From NCBI RefSeq assembly GCF_003865095.1, contig NZ_BHYK01000010.1, positions 62,001 to 126,000 of the forward strand: DNA of 64,000 bases, in the 5' to 3' direction. This document shows, one piece after another, positions 1 to 7,921 of the stretch. Made by a program: the position numbers and the translations under genes. Positions within the stretch are counted from its first letter, which is position 1. Each line of letters opens with the position of its first letter. This DNA comes from Clostridium tagluense. GTDB lineage: Bacteria; Bacillota; Clostridia; Clostridiales; Clostridiaceae. The notes beneath the pieces are model-generated. The model made no database searches, was not told where the DNA came from, and saw nothing but the letters and a program-made list of their open reading frames with translations.

Positions 1-119
1 ATGGTGATGTTAAAATATGTATAGCATGCTATAATTTATATATAGCTAGGTAGAAGTCGTCATATAAGACTCAGATAATTTATATTAATCACATTATGAA
101 TTTTTAGGGGGTATTTTTC

Positions 120-707
120 ATGTTAAAACATACTGGAACAAAAATAATAGAAACTCAAAGACTTATATTAAGACAGTTTAAAGAGGAAGATGCTGCAGAT
201 ATGTTTAATAATTGGGCATCTGATAATGAGGTTACCAGATATGTCTCTTGGCAAACTCACAGTGACATTGAAGTAAGTAAAAAACTACTTAAAATGTGGA
301 TTGATGAATATAGTAGCCAAGAAAATTATAATTGGGCAATAGAAATAAAGGATAATGGAAGTGTAGTTGGTTCTATTGGACTTATGAATATAGACAATAA
401 TATTGAAAACTGTGAGATTGGGTATTGCATAGGTAAGGCCTTTTGGAACAAAGGGATAACAACTGAAGCTTTTTCTGCGGTCATTAATTTTGCCTTTAAA
501 GAAGTAGGGTTTGAACGTATAACCGGACGTCATAATGTTGATAATATAGCCTCTGGACGAGTTATGGAAAAGTGTGCTTTAAAATATGAAGGTACTTTAA
601 GAAAGATACATAAGATTAATACTGGTTCACTAGTAGATTGTAAATATTATTCAATATTAAAGGAAGAATATGTACCAGATGAAAGAAGAAAAAATCATTC
701 CAAATGA
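120..707 (+). CDS. GNAT N-acetyltransferase, RimJ/RimL-like
   Basis: Predicted cytoplasmic acetyl-CoA-dependent N-acetyltransferase of 195 residues, the usual length for the RimJ/RimL branch. The N-terminus has the branch signature ETQRLILRQF (residues 11-20). The acetyl-CoA loop is in EIGYCIGKAFWNKGITTEA (99-117), where the usual W-G-K/R-G reads W-N-K-G. The C-terminal N-x-A-S-x-x-V-M-E-K block follows near 140-153. An AGGGGG site at 106-111 supports the ATG. Its substrate cannot be told: relatives acetylate ribosomal proteins, but many modify amino acids, antibiotics or peptides. A decayed hydrolase overlaps its stop codon. Confidence 0.9.
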   Translation: MLKHTGTKIIETQRLILRQFKEEDAADMFNNWASDNEVTRYVSWQTHSDIEVSKKLLKMWIDEYSSQENYNWAIEIKDNGSVVGSIGLMNIDNNIENCEIGYCIGKAFWNKGITTEAFSAVINFAFKEVGFERITGRHNVDNIASGRVMEKCALKYEGTLRKIHKINTGSLVDCKYYSILKEEYVPDERRKNHSK

Positions 708-919
708 GAGTTTTTTACGTGCAGGTTAATCCTACGGTGGATATTTAGCAAGAGGAATAGTACATAAAATGAAAGATAGAGTAGAGGGGTTGTTTAGACA
801 ACTATCCAAGAGCAACTTTTGCTGTATTGGATAGAGCAGGACATAATTTGCAAATAGAACAGGCAGAACTATTTAATTCATTAGTTACTGAATGGATTCT
901 AAGAGTCGATGAGTCATAG
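706..919 (+). pseudogene. Remnant of an alpha/beta-hydrolase gene
   Basis: No intact frame, but two pieces of an alpha/beta hydrolase can be read. From 706 the frame gives ESFLRAG, a stop at 727-729, then SYGGYLARGIVHKMKDRVEG, which is the nucleophile elbow (G-x-S-Y-G-G) and following helix. After a frame change near 800, NYPRATFAVLDRAGHNLQIE and a further 20 residues run to the stop at 917-919; AGHNLQIE matches the catalytic-histidine loop. The central part and N-terminus are missing. I infer decay through deletion plus frameshift. Confidence 0.65.
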
Positions 920-970
920 TATTTTTAAATTTTGTCATAAAGAATTTTAAAAACAGGAGGACGTATAAGT

Positions 971-1765
971 ATGAAAATATTGATTGTAGGAGCAAGTGGG
1001 TATTTAGGAAATACAATATATAAGAAACTCAAGGAAGGTAGTAATGATGATATTTATGGAACTTGCTGCAACTCTAGTAATCAGGAACTTTTAAAAATTA
1101 ATGTATTGAATAAGTTAGATATAAAGAAAGTACTTTCATTTAAACCAGATATAATTATTTGGAGCATTTATGATGTAGAAAAAGAAATGTCCTTATCACA
1201 AATAGGTATAAATGAGATAATTAATGGAATTTCAGAAGATGTGCGCTTAATTTATGTTTCCACTACAGTTGGAGAAGGAAAGCAGCAGGCTGAAAATATA
1301 ATTCCTCATAAACGTATGCCTGATGAGTACTTTTCAAAATACATTAACGGTAAAATTGAAGGGGAAAGTATAGTTAGAAAGCATCCTAATTATGTAATTG
1401 TAAGGCCTGGTAGTATATATGGTTATGACTATGATGGCAAAATAGATTCTAGGATGAAAGGACTACTTGAAATTTTAAAAACAGGTAAAAGATATTCAAG
1501 AACAGCAAATATGTATGCCAGTTTTGTTAATGTATGCGATCTCGCAGATGCTATAATTGAACTTGCATATAGCAATTTTACAGGAATCATAAATGTAGCA
1601 GGAGAAAGGGCAGTAAGTCATTATGATTTCAACATACATTTAGCAAGATTAATGGATATTGATAACAGTTTTATAATACCTGATTATAAACAAGATGAGG
1701 TATATCATAATATAAATAACGACAAAAGAAAACTTTTACTCAATACTTTAGTAAGAGATATTTGA
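971..1765 (+). CDS. RmlD-like NAD(P)-dependent sugar reductase/epimerase
   Basis: Short-chain dehydrogenase of the extended type, 264 residues, resembling dTDP-4-dehydrorhamnose reductase (RmlD) and related epimerases. A Rossmann G-A-S-G-Y-L-G motif sits at residues 7-13. The catalytic set is visible as Ser/Thr at 97-99 and Y124-x3-K128 (YINGK). VRPGSIYG near 144-151 is the loop typical of the family. AGGAGG at 955-960 supports the ATG. No other sugar-nucleotide genes are adjacent, so the substrate is unknown and a role in cell-surface sugar synthesis would be inference. Confidence 0.8.
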   Translation: MKILIVGASGYLGNTIYKKLKEGSNDDIYGTCCNSSNQELLKINVLNKLDIKKVLSFKPDIIIWSIYDVEKEMSLSQIGINEIINGISEDVRLIYVSTTVGEGKQQAENIIPHKRMPDEYFSKYINGKIEGESIVRKHPNYVIVRPGSIYGYDYDGKIDSRMKGLLEILKTGKRYSRTANMYASFVNVCDLADAIIELAYSNFTGIINVAGERAVSHYDFNIHLARLMDIDNSFIIPDYKQDEVYHNINNDKRKLLLNTLVRDI

Positions 1766-2074
1766 ACAATTGTTAAATGTTAAGTGGAACATCCATAGAT
1801 TTGTGTAAATCAAATCTATGAATCTATCCCAGTTTTAAAAACATCTTTTATTTTGAACTTATTATCGGAGTCCGCTGATATTCTATAGTATCCTTTGCAA
1901 TATCTCATATCTCATATTTCACATAATGATTTTCATATTTACTATATTTAAATTTCTATCGTAATAAAATTATATAATAGGATGCCACTTGCAACGTTGG
2001 TGACACTAAAAGGACATATTGTTATATCCAATTCATAGAAAATATTAAAAATTTATTACAATTTGTAAGAATAA
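1766..2074. other. Intergenic stretch with one perfect hairpin
   Basis: No convincing gene. CATAGATTTG (1794-1803) and CAAATCTATG (1811-1820) form a perfect 10-bp stem around a 7-nt loop. No T run follows, so it is not a clear terminator for the gene before it. A + strand frame near 1981-2084 reads a short peptide without a start or ribosome site and may be gene debris. Confidence 0.4.
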
Positions 2075-2103
2075 TTGATAATTAGGAAATTATGTTATAA
2101 AAT
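2075..2103 (+). promoter_or_regulatory. Sigma-A-type promoter for the peptide/ABC cluster
   Basis: TTGATA at 2075-2080, a 17-nt spacer and TAAAAT at 2098-2103 make a good vegetative promoter. It lies about 65 bp before a 34-codon frame and about 190 bp before the first ABC permease gene. Nothing that looks like a terminator lies between them. Confidence 0.45.
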
Positions 2104-2168
2104 TAACGTGCTTAAGATTTAATAACAAGTAACTGAACTTGTAAATTTAAAGGAATTATTTAATTTAT

Positions 2169-2273
2169 ATGAACCTACAAATGGGCTTGAATCCAACAGA
2201 TTATTTTTTGATTGGTGGTGGTTTAGATAATAATGAGACTTATGAAGACAATACTACATTTCTAATACTATAA
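2169..2273 (+). CDS. Possible 34-residue peptide upstream of an ABC exporter
   Basis: An ATG frame of 34 codons ending 21 bp before the first ABC permease gene. The peptide begins MNLQMGLNPTDYFLIGGG and continues with an acidic, Asn/Thr-rich tail ending FLIL. The Gly-Gly-Gly after a hydrophobic stretch recalls double-glycine leader peptides, but the residues after it are not rich in Cys, Ser or Thr as in most lanthipeptides. The ribosome site is poor: AAAGGA lies 14 nt before the ATG. I do not recognise the family. It may be a peptide handled by the exporter or just chance. Low confidence. Confidence 0.3.
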   Translation: MNLQMGLNPTDYFLIGGGLDNNETYEDNTTFLIL

Positions 2274-2294
2274 ATTTAATATTGGAGTGAATAA

Positions 2295-3434
2295 ATGTTT
2301 AAATTAATTTCAAGTAGAATAAAATCAAATTTTTTACATTATTTTCTAGTATTTATAGCATATGTTACTGTTTTGCTAGTCATCTCATTTGGAGTTTATT
2401 TTGTTAATCTTAGCAAAAATATGACTTTGGATTGGACAAATGGTGAAATCAATCACCAAAAGTTAATTTCTGTAAATATTAGTAATTCAAATAGTATAGA
2501 TTATGATAAATTAGTAAATGTACTAAAAAAGTATTCAAAAACAATAGCTATAAGAATAAATGGATTAACAGAAACAATACCAAGTAATGGTGCTGAATGG
2601 CAAGTTCAACTTCAACCGGTATTATTTACACAGAATCCAGAATGGATTCCAAAGATTAATAAAGGAAGATATATAAAACCAGATGAAAGTTGCTCAAAAT
2701 CTAAAATTGCGGTTATTGGTGCAGGAGTAGTCGCTAATAAACTAACTAATAAACTAGATAATACTATAGTAATAGGCGGAGAAAAATTTAACGTTATAGG
2801 TGTTGTAGGTAAACTAACAGAGAATTATACTAATTATTTAGGAAGTGTATTTATTCCATTAGAATCATTACCTGATAAAAACAAAAAAGAGATAAAAACA
2901 ATTGAAATATATTTATTAAAAAATAATGGAAATCCTAAAAATGAAATGAAAGCATTATTAGTTGATTTAAACAAATTATCAAATGTAAATGTAAGTGAAG
3001 TTGATATGAATGGCCAATTATCCGATTTTTATAACAAACTATCTATAACTATATTTGCAGGATGTTTAATTATACTAATATCAGTAGGTAATATAAGTAT
3101 TCTAATATTTTATTTAATGTTAAAAACTAAAAAATGCATTTTAATAAGTATTGCACTCGGTGCAACAAAAAAATTAATTTGGAAACAGATTTTTATCGAA
3201 CTTATTTTAATATCAGTATGTTCTATAATTTCCGCATCAATATTTACTAATTTGTTAACTCCATTTATTAAGCAGAACTTTACAATGATTCTGAATATAA
3301 AAGAGTTACAGTTTAGTAGTTTTAATATTATAGTACCCTCTTTGGCAACTATAGTGATGAGTTTTTTAATATCAATAATGAGTGTGAGAAAATTCTTCAG
3401 GTTAAATCTTATAACAGAATTAAAAGGAGAGTAG
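2295..3434 (+). CDS. MacB/FtsX-type ABC transporter permease
   Basis: Membrane component of 379 residues with the MacB/FtsX plan. There is one N-terminal membrane helix (about 13-35), a long extracytoplasmic domain (about 36-245), and three C-terminal helices (about 252-276, 297-324, 343-366). Transporters of this class use ATP to move peptides, lipoproteins or antibiotics, or act by mechanotransmission. It is first in a tight three-gene operon: one base separates it from the second permease. The exceptionally A+T-rich coding sequence stands out from the peptidase operon that follows. The substrate is unknown; an adjacent small peptide frame raises the possibility of peptide export. Confidence 0.85.
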   Translation: MFKLISSRIKSNFLHYFLVFIAYVTVLLVISFGVYFVNLSKNMTLDWTNGEINHQKLISVNISNSNSIDYDKLVNVLKKYSKTIAIRINGLTETIPSNGAEWQVQLQPVLFTQNPEWIPKINKGRYIKPDESCSKSKIAVIGAGVVANKLTNKLDNTIVIGGEKFNVIGVVGKLTENYTNYLGSVFIPLESLPDKNKKEIKTIEIYLLKNNGNPKNEMKALLVDLNKLSNVNVSEVDMNGQLSDFYNKLSITIFAGCLIILISVGNISILIFYLMLKTKKCILISIALGATKKLIWKQIFIELILISVCSIISASIFTNLLTPFIKQNFTMILNIKELQFSSFNIIVPSLATIVMSFLISIMSVRKFFRLNLITELKGE

Positions 3435-3435
3435 T

Positions 3436-4626
3436 ATGTGGAGATTACGAATAATACTTAAATCTATATCAAAACAAGGTGTAAAATTTAAATTAGTTTT
3501 TTTTCAACTTATCATAATTTTTATATCTTTAAATTTTGCGTTTACCTTAATAAATAAAAATTTAGACTTAAAATACAGTATTGATAAATTAGTTGATAAA
3601 GATAAGTCAGTAATGATTGGACTTTCAGTACCTTCAATTGATAAGGATCCTATAAATTCAATTGACCGAATTTATGAAAAAATATCCCAAAATAAAGTGG
3701 TTAATAAAATAGGTAGCTTTCATATGAATAAAATTAAAATTAAAAAAGAAGAATTTAATGCGATTTATTTAAATAGAGGTGCCTTTGATCTCTATAATAT
3801 TAATGTTTGTAAGGGCACTATTGATCTTTTTAATTATAAAAAATCTAAAGATGAAATCCCAATTGTTATTAGCAATGATTTATCAAAAAAATGGAGTTTA
3901 GGTAGTATATTTACTCTGGAAATGCTTCAAAATAGTAAACTAATAAATTTAAAATTTAAAGTTGTAGGAATAACAAATAGTAGTGCTGTTTTTTGGAATT
4001 CTAGAAATGGTGGTCAACCATCCATTAATACTTTAAAAAATTCTCTTATTATACCATTTGATAAGCAGTACTTTTATGATAATGGAATGAATTTTACAAT
4101 GAAAACTGGGCATACAATTGTATCAGTAAAGAAGAGTCAAGACTTAAAACAATTTACTACTGATTTTTCTAAATTAAATAACAATTCAAAGGTTAAATAT
4201 ATTGAAATTAATGATTTGATAACTCAAATATATGAAGAGAGTAAGCCTTGGATTACATTATCGCTAACATTTGCGGTTTTATTATCCGTTTTATCATTGG
4301 TAGGATTTGTGGGTATAATGACTAATTATATTACTTTTAGAAAGAGAGAATATGGAATCAGATTTGCTTTAGGATCAACAAGTAAGGAATTATCGAGGTT
4401 AGTATGTGGAGAATTTCTAATTGCATTGATTATAACTAATCTAATCTCAATTTTCCCCATAATTATTACAAGCTATATTTTTGGTATGGATTTAACGATA
4501 TCTTTAATTATTAAATCTATTTTCCCTTCTTTTAGTATTTCGCTTGCTATATTAGCTATGACATTTTTTATATACAAATCTTATATATTGAAGAAAAATA
4601 TCGTTGATTTGATTAGGGGGAATTAA
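3436..4626 (+). CDS. Second MacB/FtsX-type ABC transporter permease
   Basis: Membrane protein of 396 residues with the same plan as its upstream neighbour: an N-terminal helix (about 16-36), a large outer domain, then helices near 272-295, 320-345 and 358-380. TFRKREYGIRFALGSTSKEL (about 300-319) is the conserved cytoplasmic loop of FtsX-family permeases that couples to the ATPase. The two permeases are divergent in sequence, so the transporter is probably a heterodimer. It starts one base after the previous stop and ends two bases before the ATPase start, which implies translational coupling. Confidence 0.85.
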   Translation: MWRLRIILKSISKQGVKFKLVFFQLIIIFISLNFAFTLINKNLDLKYSIDKLVDKDKSVMIGLSVPSIDKDPINSIDRIYEKISQNKVVNKIGSFHMNKIKIKKEEFNAIYLNRGAFDLYNINVCKGTIDLFNYKKSKDEIPIVISNDLSKKWSLGSIFTLEMLQNSKLINLKFKVVGITNSSAVFWNSRNGGQPSINTLKNSLIIPFDKQYFYDNGMNFTMKTGHTIVSVKKSQDLKQFTTDFSKLNNNSKVKYIEINDLITQIYEESKPWITLSLTFAVLLSVLSLVGFVGIMTNYITFRKREYGIRFALGSTSKELSRLVCGEFLIALIITNLISIFPIIITSYIFGMDLTISLIIKSIFPSFSISLAILAMTFFIYKSYILKKNIVDLIRGN

Positions 4627-4628
4627 TT

Positions 4629-5327
4629 TTGAGTTATATAAAATTAACAGAAGTCGTAAAAAAATATGGAAATGGAGTGGAAACTCTTTATGCATTAAAT
4701 AAGGTTAATTTAAGTATAGAAAAAGGGGACATGCTAGCCATTTTAGGAACATCAGGCTCTGGAAAATCTACATTATTAAATTTGATTGGATGTCTAGACA
4801 ACAGTACTAGTGGAAAATTTGAATTTGATGGTAAAGATATTACAAATTATAATGATAAAGAATTAGCTATAATAAGAAACACTAAAATGGGATTTATATT
4901 TCAAAATTTTTCTTTGATTACAGAATATAATGTTATTGAAAATGTTGAAGTACCACTTATATATAGAAATCTACTTTTAGGTAAAAGTAAACAATTAAGC
5001 AAAACTGAGATAAAAAAATTGGCAATAGAGTCTTTAAAAAAAGTTGGTATGGATGAGTCTATAAACAAAAAAATTACTCAATTGTCCGGTGGACAACAGC
5101 AAAGAGTGGCAATAGCAAGAGCTTTGGTTAATAAACCAGATATAATTTTAGCAGATGAACCAACAGGTGCATTAGATAAAACTAATAGTTTAAACATCAT
5201 TAACATATTAAAAAGTATTAATGATACAAGTAATACTACAGTAATTTTGGTTACTCATAACGAACAACTTACAAGCTTTTGCAAAAGAACTATTATAATA
5301 GAAGATGGTATTATTGTAAAACAGTAA
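4629..5327 (+). CDS. ABC transporter ATP-binding protein (MacB/LolD class)
   Basis: Cytoplasmic ATPase of 232 residues that would power the two permeases before it. Walker A is GTSGSGKST (40-48), the Q-loop is at Q92, the signature LSGGQ at 152-156, Walker B DIILADEPT at 171-179 and the switch histidine at 210. The start is TTG with AGGGGG about 8 nt upstream; no ATG in frame fits the ribosome site. The size and DEPTGALD motif place it in the MacB/LolD/FtsE group, which includes exporters found beside bacteriocin genes. Confidence 0.93.
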   Translation: MSYIKLTEVVKKYGNGVETLYALNKVNLSIEKGDMLAILGTSGSGKSTLLNLIGCLDNSTSGKFEFDGKDITNYNDKELAIIRNTKMGFIFQNFSLITEYNVIENVEVPLIYRNLLLGKSKQLSKTEIKKLAIESLKKVGMDESINKKITQLSGGQQQRVAIARALVNKPDIILADEPTGALDKTNSLNIINILKSINDTSNTTVILVTHNEQLTSFCKRTIIIEDGIIVKQ

Positions 5328-5485
5328 TTATATAAGTATTTCCCATATATAACAATAAATAAATAGATTTTATGTAGAAATATGCTATAAATTTTACGGT
5401 ATTTAAGAGTTAGCTGAATCATGCACAAATTTATGCTCAAGTGAATAACCTATTAACATAGCTATTTAATTATTGGAGGTTATAA

Positions 5486-6298
5486 GTGGGATATTACGTT
5501 AGGGTAGAACCAAATGTAAAAATCTATGTAGAGGATCTTAATCCAGAGGGAAAGAATACAATCTTGTTTCTACACGGTTGGCCTGGAAGTCATAAGTTGT
5601 TTGAATATCAGTTCGATCAGCTTCCAAAGATGGGATACAGATGCATTGGGATAGATACTAGAGGATTCGGTGATTCAGATAAGCCTTATGGAGGTTACGA
5701 CTACAATCGCTTGTCAGACGATGTTAAATGCGTGGTTGATGCGTTAAATTTACATGATTTCACACTGGCAGGACATTCAACTGGTGGGGCTATAGCTATT
5801 CGATACATGGCTCGTCATAAAGGACAAGGAGTATCTAAACTTGCTCTTTTTGCAGCAGCAGCTCCTAGTCTTATAAAGCGTCCCAATTTCCCATACGGTT
5901 TAGAAGAAGAAGATGTAATCAAAATTATTCAGGGAACATATACTGATCGCCCTAAAATGCTGAGCGATTTCGGTAATATATTTTTCTTTCAGTATATAAC
6001 TAAAGCCTTCTCTGATTGGTTCTTCCAATTGGGATTACAGGCAGCCGGTTGGGCAACTGCGGCCATTGCAAAAACTTGGATAGATGAAGTACTGTTTTCT
6101 GATCTAAGAACTATAAACGTTCCAACTTTAATTATTCATGGCATTCATGACAAAGTGGTTCCATTTCCACTAGCTGAAGTACAAAAACAAGGTATTAAAA
6201 ATTCAAAACTTATACCATTTAAATACAGCGGTCACGGCTCTTTCTATGACCAACGTGACAAATTTAACGAAGAATTAGTAAAATTTATTGAAGAATAA
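5486..6298 (+). CDS. Alpha/beta hydrolase, haloperoxidase-like
   Basis: Soluble hydrolase of 270 residues. The oxyanion motif HGWPG is at 30-34, the nucleophile elbow GHSTGG gives Ser98, and the acid and base are likely Asp222 (IHGIHDKV) and His250 (YSGHGSF). Such enzymes cleave esters, lactones or epoxides, and some act as cofactor-free haloperoxidases; the substrate cannot be predicted. The start is GTG after GGAGG (5475-5479). A clear terminator follows, so it is a single-gene unit. Confidence 0.85.
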   Translation: MGYYVRVEPNVKIYVEDLNPEGKNTILFLHGWPGSHKLFEYQFDQLPKMGYRCIGIDTRGFGDSDKPYGGYDYNRLSDDVKCVVDALNLHDFTLAGHSTGGAIAIRYMARHKGQGVSKLALFAAAAPSLIKRPNFPYGLEEEDVIKIIQGTYTDRPKMLSDFGNIFFFQYITKAFSDWFFQLGLQAAGWATAAIAKTWIDEVLFSDLRTINVPTLIIHGIHDKVVPFPLAEVQKQGIKNSKLIPFKYSGHGSFYDQRDKFNEELVKFIEE

Positions 6299-6351
6299 GC
6301 ATTTAGCAACTTAGAGCGTCTTAATAAAAATATGAAAGCAATAGTTAATTT

Positions 6352-6393
6352 AAAAACCGTATTATTCTCAAGTGTGAATTTTACGGTTTTTTT
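6352..6393 (+). terminator. Rho-independent terminator after the hydrolase
   Basis: AAAAACCGTA at 6352-6361 pairs with TACGGTTTTT at 6382-6391, and a run of T follows. The loop is 20 nt. Confidence 0.75.
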
Positions 6394-6418
6394 ATGCCAC
6401 AATACAAAAAAAGCACAT

Positions 6419-6440
6419 CATAAACTACGGTAAGAATTTA
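6419..6440 (+). repeat. Boundary motif family I, copy 1
   Basis: CATAAACTACGGTAAGAATTTA. It shares the core CATAAACnACGGTAAGA with 20709-20729 and resembles 20172-20188, 19025-19042 and 16849-16864. The remaining intergenic DNA here (6394-6749) has no gene that I can support. Confidence 0.4.
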
Positions 6441-6749
6441 TTTTAAAGGGCTTTTCTTCCTGACATTTTACTAGTAAATTATGAAGTTCTGGTGTTAAAA
6501 AAAATAACCTATAGGAACGTTTAATGCTTCTGGAATTTTTTTAGTATACTATTATATTGAAATTAGTATGATATATATATACAAAATACTGTTATATTTA
6601 AATAATTACATTATTACTTAAAAAAACGTATACATTGATAAATTAATATGATAGAATAACAACATAAATGTTATAATTTTCTGAATATTGTAGTATTATG
6701 TTGAAACTATCTGGAGCAAAACAATACTAATTGATTTATAAGTTTATAA

Positions 6750-6777
6750 TTAATTCTCTGTGAAATCAGAGAGTTAA
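6750..6777 (+). promoter_or_regulatory. Perfect-arm hairpin in the leader of the peptidase operon
   Basis: TTAATTCTCTG (6750-6760) and CAGAGAGTTAA (6767-6777) form an 11-bp stem with one G-T pair and a 6-nt loop. It ends 37 bp before the first peptidase ATG. No T run follows, so an operator or mRNA-stability element is more likely than a terminator. Confidence 0.45.
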
Positions 6778-6813
6778 TATATATAAATAAAACATTTCAG
6801 GGGGGATTTTTTA

Positions 6814-7890
6814 ATGATAAACCAAAGACTTGATAAGGTTCTAAAGATTATGAGCCAAGAGGAAATACCTCAAATGATAGTTTCTGACCCAGCAGCAATA
6901 TTTTATCTTACTGGAAAATGGATTTTTCCAGGAGAGAGAATGCTTGCATTGTATATTAATTTAAATGGAAACAACAAATTATTTATTAATGAGTTATTTC
7001 CTATAAGTGAAGATTTAGGTGTGGAAAAAATATGGTTTAATGATACTCAAAGTCCAGTGAAAATTCTTGCAGACAACATTGATAAAGAAAGCCCAATGGG
7101 TATAGATAAAAACTGGCCAGCACATTTCTTAATAAAATTAATGCAATTAAAGGGCGGAAGCTCATTTGTCAATGGATCTGAAATTCTTGACAGAGTAAGA
7201 ATGTGTAAGGATGAAGATGAAAAAGAATTAATGAGAGCAGCTTCAAAATTAAATGATAGTGCTATGGGCGAAATGATAAAACTTGTGCCTGATAAGCATT
7301 CTGAAATAAAAATGGGGAAATTACTTGGCGAAATGTGGGATGAAATGGGAACTGAAGGTCATTCCTTTGATCCAATTATAGGATATGGTGAAAATGCAGC
7401 AGACCCACATCATGTAATGGATAACTCAACAGTAAAGCCAGGAGATAGCGTAGTTATTGATATCGGATGTAAAATGGATTCATACTGCTCAGATATGACT
7501 AGAACTGTTTTCTACAAAAGTGTATCAGACCATAGCAGAGAAGTTTACGAAATTGTTAAAGAAGCAAACAGAAGAGGAATTGAAAAAGTTAAAGCCGGAG
7601 TTAGATTTTGTGATATAGATGCAGCAGCTAGAGACTATATAACAGAAAAAGGTTACGGGAAATACTTCACTCATAGACTTGGACATTCAATAGGTATTGA
7701 GGTTCATGATTTCGGTGATGTTTCTTCCGTTAATACAGATGTTGTTCAGGTTGGACAAATATTCTCCATAGAACCAGGTATTTACTTGCCAGGAGACGTA
7801 GGAGTACGTATAGAAGATTTAGTTATAGTTACTGAAGATGGCTGTGAAGTATTAAATCATTACACAAAAGATTTAATTATTGTAGAATAG
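6814..7890 (+). CDS. M24-family Xaa-Pro peptidase
   Basis: Cytoplasmic metallopeptidase of 358 residues with a creatinase-type N-domain and a C-terminal pita-bread fold. The five metal ligands of the M24 family are all visible: D216 (VIDIG), D227 (SDMTR), H291 (LGHSIG), E320 (IEPGIY) and E334 (RIED). The family removes residues before proline or splits Xaa-Pro dipeptides. GGGGGG at 6800-6805 supports the ATG. It leads an operon with a second M24 enzyme and a peptide transporter, so the likely job is breakdown of imported proline-containing peptides. Confidence 0.9.
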   Translation: MINQRLDKVLKIMSQEEIPQMIVSDPAAIFYLTGKWIFPGERMLALYINLNGNNKLFINELFPISEDLGVEKIWFNDTQSPVKILADNIDKESPMGIDKNWPAHFLIKLMQLKGGSSFVNGSEILDRVRMCKDEDEKELMRAASKLNDSAMGEMIKLVPDKHSEIKMGKLLGEMWDEMGTEGHSFDPIIGYGENAADPHHVMDNSTVKPGDSVVIDIGCKMDSYCSDMTRTVFYKSVSDHSREVYEIVKEANRRGIEKVKAGVRFCDIDAAARDYITEKGYGKYFTHRLGHSIGIEVHDFGDVSSVNTDVVQVGQIFSIEPGIYLPGDVGVRIEDLVIVTEDGCEVLNHYTKDLIIVE

Positions 7891-7921
7891 AATATTCGAT
7901 TCTATGAAAGAGAGGAAAAAA

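Noticed and set aside
1794-1820. Hairpin after the epimerase as a rho-independent terminator
   Set aside because: The stem is perfect but no T run follows on either side.
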